From positions 113,966,936-114,030,935 of the forward strand of contig OZ020267.1 in the NCBI GenBank assembly GCA_963971225.1: DNA of 64,000 nucleotides. Direction: 5' to 3'. A program made the position numbers and the translations under genes. Shown piece by piece: positions 59,185 through 64,000 of the stretch. The notes below the pieces were generated by a model. The model was not told the origin of the DNA and did not search any database. It was given only the letters and a program-made list of their open reading frames with translations. Position 1 is the first letter of the stretch; each line of letters begins with the position of its first letter. This DNA is from Melieria omissa (lineage: Eukaryota > Arthropoda > Insecta > Diptera > Ulidiidae).

Positions 59185-60473
59185 CTAGCTGCGGTTGTGG
59201 CGATTGCCATCGCCGCGACGCACCACGTCCTTGTACTCGTCCATGCGCCGCATACGCGCCAAGTACTCGGCATCATCGCCCTCGATTTGCAGCTCCTCAA
59301 CTGCCTTTTCCATGTCCTCCTTCTCGTTGGGGTCCTGCGCGGCGGCAATCGCCTGATCGCGATTCATTTTTGCCACTTTTTCTGCGTCGGGGAAAATTCC
59401 CTCGTGCACGCGCTGCTCGTAAAACTCGTCAACCGACATTACCGGCAAGCTGGGGTAGCCGGCGCCGAACACCGCCTTCTGTGCGGCATTGCGCGTGATT
59501 ATAAACGGCTGCAGCGGTTTGTGCTTCGACTGCTGCGGATGTGAGTGCGCATGATGGTGGTGGCCATGGGCGTGGCCATGTGCACGTTCTTGTGACACTG
59601 AGCCGCCAGCAATGGCCGGTTCGCCAGGTGGCGGCGACCCGTGGGACATGTGCAGCTTGCGCATCTCAACCATTTGCTTCTCCAGCTTAACACTGTCCAA
59701 CTCCTCGTTGGCTTCGATGATGCCCATCTTGAGGAATTTCAGAAAGAACTCACGCCTGATCTCATCGTCCACCGTCTTATTGATGACCGCCTCTTTCATC
59801 AGTTTGATGTGCTTCTCCAGCTCCTTTTTTTGCTCGAATTGTGCTATTTTATTGTTGCGCGTTCGTGCAGCGCGCATTAGTTCCGCCATTTCATTGCCGG
59901 GAGCACCATCAGCGGCGACTTCAGTGGAGTTGGCTGCGCCATTTCTGTGGTCATCGCACAGTTCGTACTCCTTGCAGCGCTGTAGGAAGTCTCTGAATTC
60001 AAATCGAATGCGCTGAATAATTGTGTAAATTGTTATTTAGACATGCCCAGCCGTAGCCGAAACTCACTTGAAGTAGACGTCGGCAATGTTCAGTACCTCC
60101 AGCCTATCCGGGCGGTTTAGCTTCAGCGCCAGTTTTCCCAGAAAGAGAGGCAAGAGCAGATACTGCAGCGCTTCAGTGGACACCTCGTCGATCATTTCGT
60201 TCGGGCTGAATAGGCCAACCTCGTTGACTAAACGTGTGGCAGCCTCAAATTTACTCATTGAATTCTTGACCTTTTCCTGCCAATTTGAATCCAATTGAAT
60301 GTTGCTCGGTAGCAGTACACCTCGGTGCTATTTACCTGAAATTCAGTGGAGTTAAAGGGCAGCGAAGTGGTCTCCAATTCCTCATAACCCCGCCAGCCGT
60401 CTAGAAATAACTGCTGCAAGTTTTTGTCGCCGTTTTCCTGTTGCTCGTCATCTGCATTCCTTGCCTCAGACAT
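59185..60473 (-). CDS. Tap42: Tap42/alpha4 (IGBP1), PP2A-associated regulator
   Basis: Binds the catalytic subunits of PP2A-type phosphatases and links them to TOR signalling. Exons on the minus strand: 60473-60336 (MSEARNADDEQQENGDKNLQ), 60276-60068 and 59992-59185, 384 residues in all. For intron 2 two acceptors compete: CAG before 60010 gives the wrong phase, while TTCAG before 59992 restores KDFLQRCKEYELC, the conserved family sequence, so I chose it. The N-terminal ~235 residues form the TPR-like helical domain (LVNEVGLFSPNEMIDEVSTE; MAELMRAARTRNNKIAQFEQ). A linker carries a His-rich run, HGHAHGHHHHAHSHP. The C-terminal domain has KPLQPFIITRNAAQKAVFGA and YPSLPVMSVDEFYEQRV, the conserved alpha4 signature. 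The gene converges on loki. Confidence 0.95.
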
Positions 60474-63400
60474 AGTGTTGGTTTTTTATTTCTTTACCGA
60501 ATATGTAATTGAAGAAGATTTCCTGTTTGTTCCGTGTAGCGTTTGGTACAGAAATTTGGCAACAATAGTGACGAGTGTCGGCGGCAGTTTACGCGTAGTC
60601 GGTTCGCGAGTTCTCAGCGAAGTGATTCGGTTATTTTTGATTTTTGCAGGCCTTAAGAAAAAATGTATATACTTTTTTTTTTTAATTTTAATCAATCATT
60701 TTTCACTTTTGTTAGTCCCAACGTGAATTGAAAAATTGTTTGTGATAGATTAGATCAAGTTGACATTAGTTTTATTCATATGTACTTTACTTACTTAACT
60801 GGCCATAACAACCAGTTATCAGGTTACGGCCTGCCGCAAAACTTCTCTCCAGGCGCCTCGTCCCGCCTGTACATTCATATGTACAGTCATACTAATATTT
60901 AACTTATAATAAATATATTTATTTACTAAGCAATTTAACACATAGACCATGTGGGTGATATCTTGAGATAAATTGAATTGACAAATATGTGTAAGTGTAT
61001 ATAAATTTGATGGAGTAGGTTGCGTTCGACGAGTCCGCATGTTCAGGTAGTCTGGTATCACTAGTAATGAGACAAAAGGACATAAATTTTAGTGCTGCCA
61101 GCATTGTTTATATATCTCTCCGTAATTTTACTTGCAATTAAAAATTATACTTTTGAAGAAAGTAGATTGAATCATATAGATTGAAGTTCGGACTTTAAGA
61201 ATATCTGCTACTGTATACATTTCATTATAGGAGATTTGCATGCAGTATTTGAATATATTTGACTGGAATATTTGTTTGAAACAAAAACCAAGTCTTTTTT
61301 GCAAGTGCACTTTCTGGCAAAAAAAAATTTTCGATTGTTCCATAAAGTACACAAAACATCTAACATCACTTGCGAATGGAAACAATCGTTCAGTGTGGAA
61401 ATGCACATGAAAAGTACAAAACGTTAAAATGGTGTCCGGTTTGAACGAAAGTTGTTAGAGTAATAAAAAAAACTGATCGGTCTTTGAGTAGCTTTGAAGA
61501 ATTATATCAACATGTACTGAATCGCAATGTTTGGAGTGGCGACATCACTAAACGCTGAAACGTCAAAGCGACAACACTGTTGCAGAATCCCTTCAAAAGT
61601 GCAGTGTTTCAAACACTGGCAAAAAATGGACGCCAACTTAAACGAAAGGAGAACAGAATAATCGCGGAAGGAAAAATAGCAGCAGCAAACGCAAAACGGC
61701 TCGTGCGATATAAGTGTGACCTTCAAATTGTAATTTTTGAGCCAATATCAATGGGAGCTGCCAGTAGGGATTGGCGTTGGTAACTTTTTGTTGAAAAGAG
61801 TAGAAGGCGAACCCCTCACGTTGTGGCAATTGCCAGTCGCCTTCGCTAAATAACGTGAGAAAAGACGTCGTCGACGATGTGAATGAAAAGAAAGAAAAGT
61901 GCGTGCGAGGAATGGAGAAGGAACGAATGAAAATGAAGAGTGTAACGAAGAAGTAGTGCAAAGTGAGAAACGAAAAAGCCCCATCCACTGGTGTGCCAAA
62001 GTGATATACTGGATCAATCAGCGGGTACGTCCCATGCTATATTGCAGCGTTTGCCAAATCGGGCGGATTTGGCGGGCCTGAAACTCGGTAAGCGCTTTTA
62101 TGTGCGATTTCTGCCGCTTAGGATGACAGCTACATTTTAGAGCATTGTCGTAGTTGCATTCTCAGGTCCCACAGTGCATGCTGTAATTTTTGGAGTTGAT
62201 TGTTTGAGTAGTTGTTGTAAGCCGATCGTCTCGTGTGGGTCTAAAGAGGGGCAAACTATCGGGGGGATGAAGGCTGGCGAGCAAGAAACGTCGTGTATGC
62301 GAAGGTGAACAGCAAAGAAAAAATACAAGATTGGAACACCGACAAATCAAGTGTGCACATTGGAAGCAAACAAATCGAATCAAACCTACTAAATGTGGAA
62401 TAATTTGATTTTTGAAAGTGGGTAGCAAAACTGTGAACATCCTCTCGACTTTTGAACCTCAAGAACGCTGCTTGTGACTATGTACACCTTTCCAGTGTCT
62501 GCCGTATATTAGAGAAGTGTTTCAGTAAGAAAGAAATGTTTCCTTTAGTTTTATTATCATTTAATACTACATACATAGATATATGAATTTTATTAATTCA
62601 AAGTTAAAATTCGAATAACGTACAGAGCTCGTCCTTTGCGCATTGGAAAAGTAAAGTGGAAGCATTTGTTAATTGATATTTTTCCTCTACTTTTATGCTA
62701 TGTACTAATTTCATAAACAAACGACTTAAAATATTTGAATCCTGTGTTTTACGTTGATATTGACAATTTGTTAATTTTTAATAGACTAGTTTGACAATTC
62801 GAATTGATATTTTTTGTGGTATGGCCGTTCTTATTGCTGGGCAGTGCAACACTGCACTCTAGGCTGTTGCCACATAATAAAAAATGTTTAAAATCTATAG
62901 CTTACAAATTAAAATTGTTTAATTTTTTTTCGTGCTGTCCTTCCCGTTTTATGGCATAAAGTTTATATCGTTATATCGGTAGGTTCTGATACGCATTGTC
63001 CATCATGGATATTAACGGCTTTTGCAATAAGAATTGACGCTTTGAATTGACTTGTTTTTATTAAAAGTATAAAACTATTAGGAAAATGTTTCACCTACAT
63101 CACACAATGTACTATATGTGTTAGGAATGCATTCTGAAACGTATTATAACATAACACCAGAAATATATTGGAAGTATACAATCCACGAAACATTTGTATC
63201 TGTTTCGTGGATGTAAACAAATATATAAATTTTTTGTTTGACAAACGTTCTCTACTAGAGTGGGTGCAATTTTGGCGTTTAAAATTTTCAGTCTATTATA
63301 CCGAGCTTGTTGGTATACATTGCGCAATATTTCATTGTCAGCTGGTGTGCTACTTCGTCTAAAGTGAGGTTATGTGAAGACATCTGGCAGCGCTGTGTGT

Positions 63401-63852
63401 ATCTGCTCTTGCACTGCCGTTCGCAGCAGTAGAAGTGTGATATAAAGCAAATAAGAATTATTTCAGCGAGTAGATTTTTCGTTTCAGTTCATTTGGTCAG
63501 TCAGTATAGCAGTATAGTGTGTAAATTTCTTCGTCGTTTCGGTTCGGCAGCACCAGAATCGGATTCTGAATGCGAATCCTTTGATTTTTGGAATTTGTGT
63601 GCACGTATTACACCATTTCGGAGTGGAGCGAGCGTCCAGCGCCGCGGGAATTCCTCTGCGGCCGTTTGATTGCTGCTGTGACAGGAGTATTTTACAGCAA
63701 TCGTTCAAGTCCATGGAACCTCGCGAGACCCAAAACCAGCCAGCAGTAGAAACAGCAGCAGTAGCTTCGGTGGCGTCGTCGCCAGCAGCGGCAGCGACAT
63801 AAGCAGCACCGTCAGTAGCAGCAGCATCAAAGAAATGTGTTAATTTTTCGAC
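60474..63852. other. Non-coding region right of Tap42
   Basis: Apart from the Tap42 promoter near 60474-60700, no gene is identified. The block 61560-62480 has a different base composition (G/A-rich plus strand) and chance open frames on the minus strand. From about 63490 (TTGGTCAGTCAGT, initiator-like) to 63850 the sequence is GC-richer with CAG/GCAGCAG runs and a 29-codon upstream open frame at 63713, which resembles a 5' leader on the plus strand. Confidence 0.4.
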
Positions 63853-63892
63853 ATGAAAATTTTGACAGGAACGGCGAAAATCTGGAGGGCGG
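63853..63892 (+). CDS. Possible first coding exon of an unidentified gene
   Basis: ATG at 63853 opens 13 codons (MKILTGTAKIWRA) up to a candidate donor G/GTAGGT at 63892/63893, in phase 1. It lies at the end of a leader-like segment. The frame closes a few codons later without splicing. I do not recognise the peptide, and the call rests only on context and splice-site likeness. Confidence 0.2.
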
Positions 63893-64000
63893 GTAGGTAG
63901 CACTTGTGGGCACTTGTCGATGGAAATCGGCCGCAGTCGGCGGTGTGGACAGATTTTTCACATTTGCACCGGTGCGGAGCTGAATGGAGTGTGTGGAGGG

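Noticed and set aside
60006..60014. Upstream acceptor CAG before 60010 for Tap42 exon 3
   Set aside because: With the donor at 60068 its use does not give the conserved KDFLQRCKEY continuation; the acceptor before 59992 does.
61638..62462. Overlapping minus-strand open frames of 60-116 codons
   Set aside because: They are Phe/Ser/Leu-rich chance translations opposite a G/A-rich plus strand; no known domain.

Overview
The window is nuclear DNA of a higher (cyclorrhaphan) fly. The split genes encode proteins very close to Drosophila ones but clearly not identical, intergenic DNA is AT-rich, and mariner, hAT and piggyBac-type transposon remains are abundant. A tephritid-like fruit fly is my best guess; this is inference from protein divergence and transposon content. 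No bacterial genes, CRISPR arrays, rRNA or intact tRNA genes were seen.

Left part (1-31 kb) is gene-poor. The only coding sequence I can support is one exon of the DUOX maturation factor moladietz (mol, minus strand, 4030-4194). Its later exons lie off the left edge and its untranslated leader exon(s) must lie somewhere to the right. The rest is non-coding DNA holding a fossil bed of mobile elements, most with definable ends and target-site duplications: a mauritiana-type mariner (616-1892), a truncated LINE (4525-6228) with an internally deleted Tc1/mariner copy nested in it (5122-6019), an 852-bp TA-flanked element (10308-11159), two copies of a ~630-bp MITE (12028-12662, 24244-24869), a 1077-bp hAT-type element carrying a ~100-bp inverted repeat (16726-17802), a 163-bp hAT MITE (23785-23947) and a 518-bp piggyBac-like MITE (29429-29946).

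Right part (31.2-60.5 kb) is a compact island of ten conserved housekeeping or regulatory genes: dynactin p25 (+), ANKRD49 (-), an ING4/5 PHD-finger protein (+), STARD7 (-), TFIIIB subunit Bdp1 (+), valois/MEP50 (-), loquacious (-), beta'-COP (-), the checkpoint kinase loki/Chk2 (+) and Tap42 (-). I worked out exon structures by joining splice sites in phase; nine give complete open frames. The exception is loki, interrupted by a 200-N assembly gap that hides the front of its kinase domain. Several neighbours are divergent pairs sharing short promoters (ANKRD49/Ing, beta'-COP/loki) or convergent pairs with short 3' spacers (dynactin p25/ANKRD49, Bdp1/valois). They do not form one pathway. They cover dynein transport, chromatin reading, lipid transfer, Pol III initiation, arginine methylation, small-RNA processing, COPI traffic, the DNA-damage checkpoint and PP2A/TOR signalling.

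The right end (60.5-64 kb) looks like promoter and leader DNA of a further gene, but no coding sequence can be assigned with confidence.
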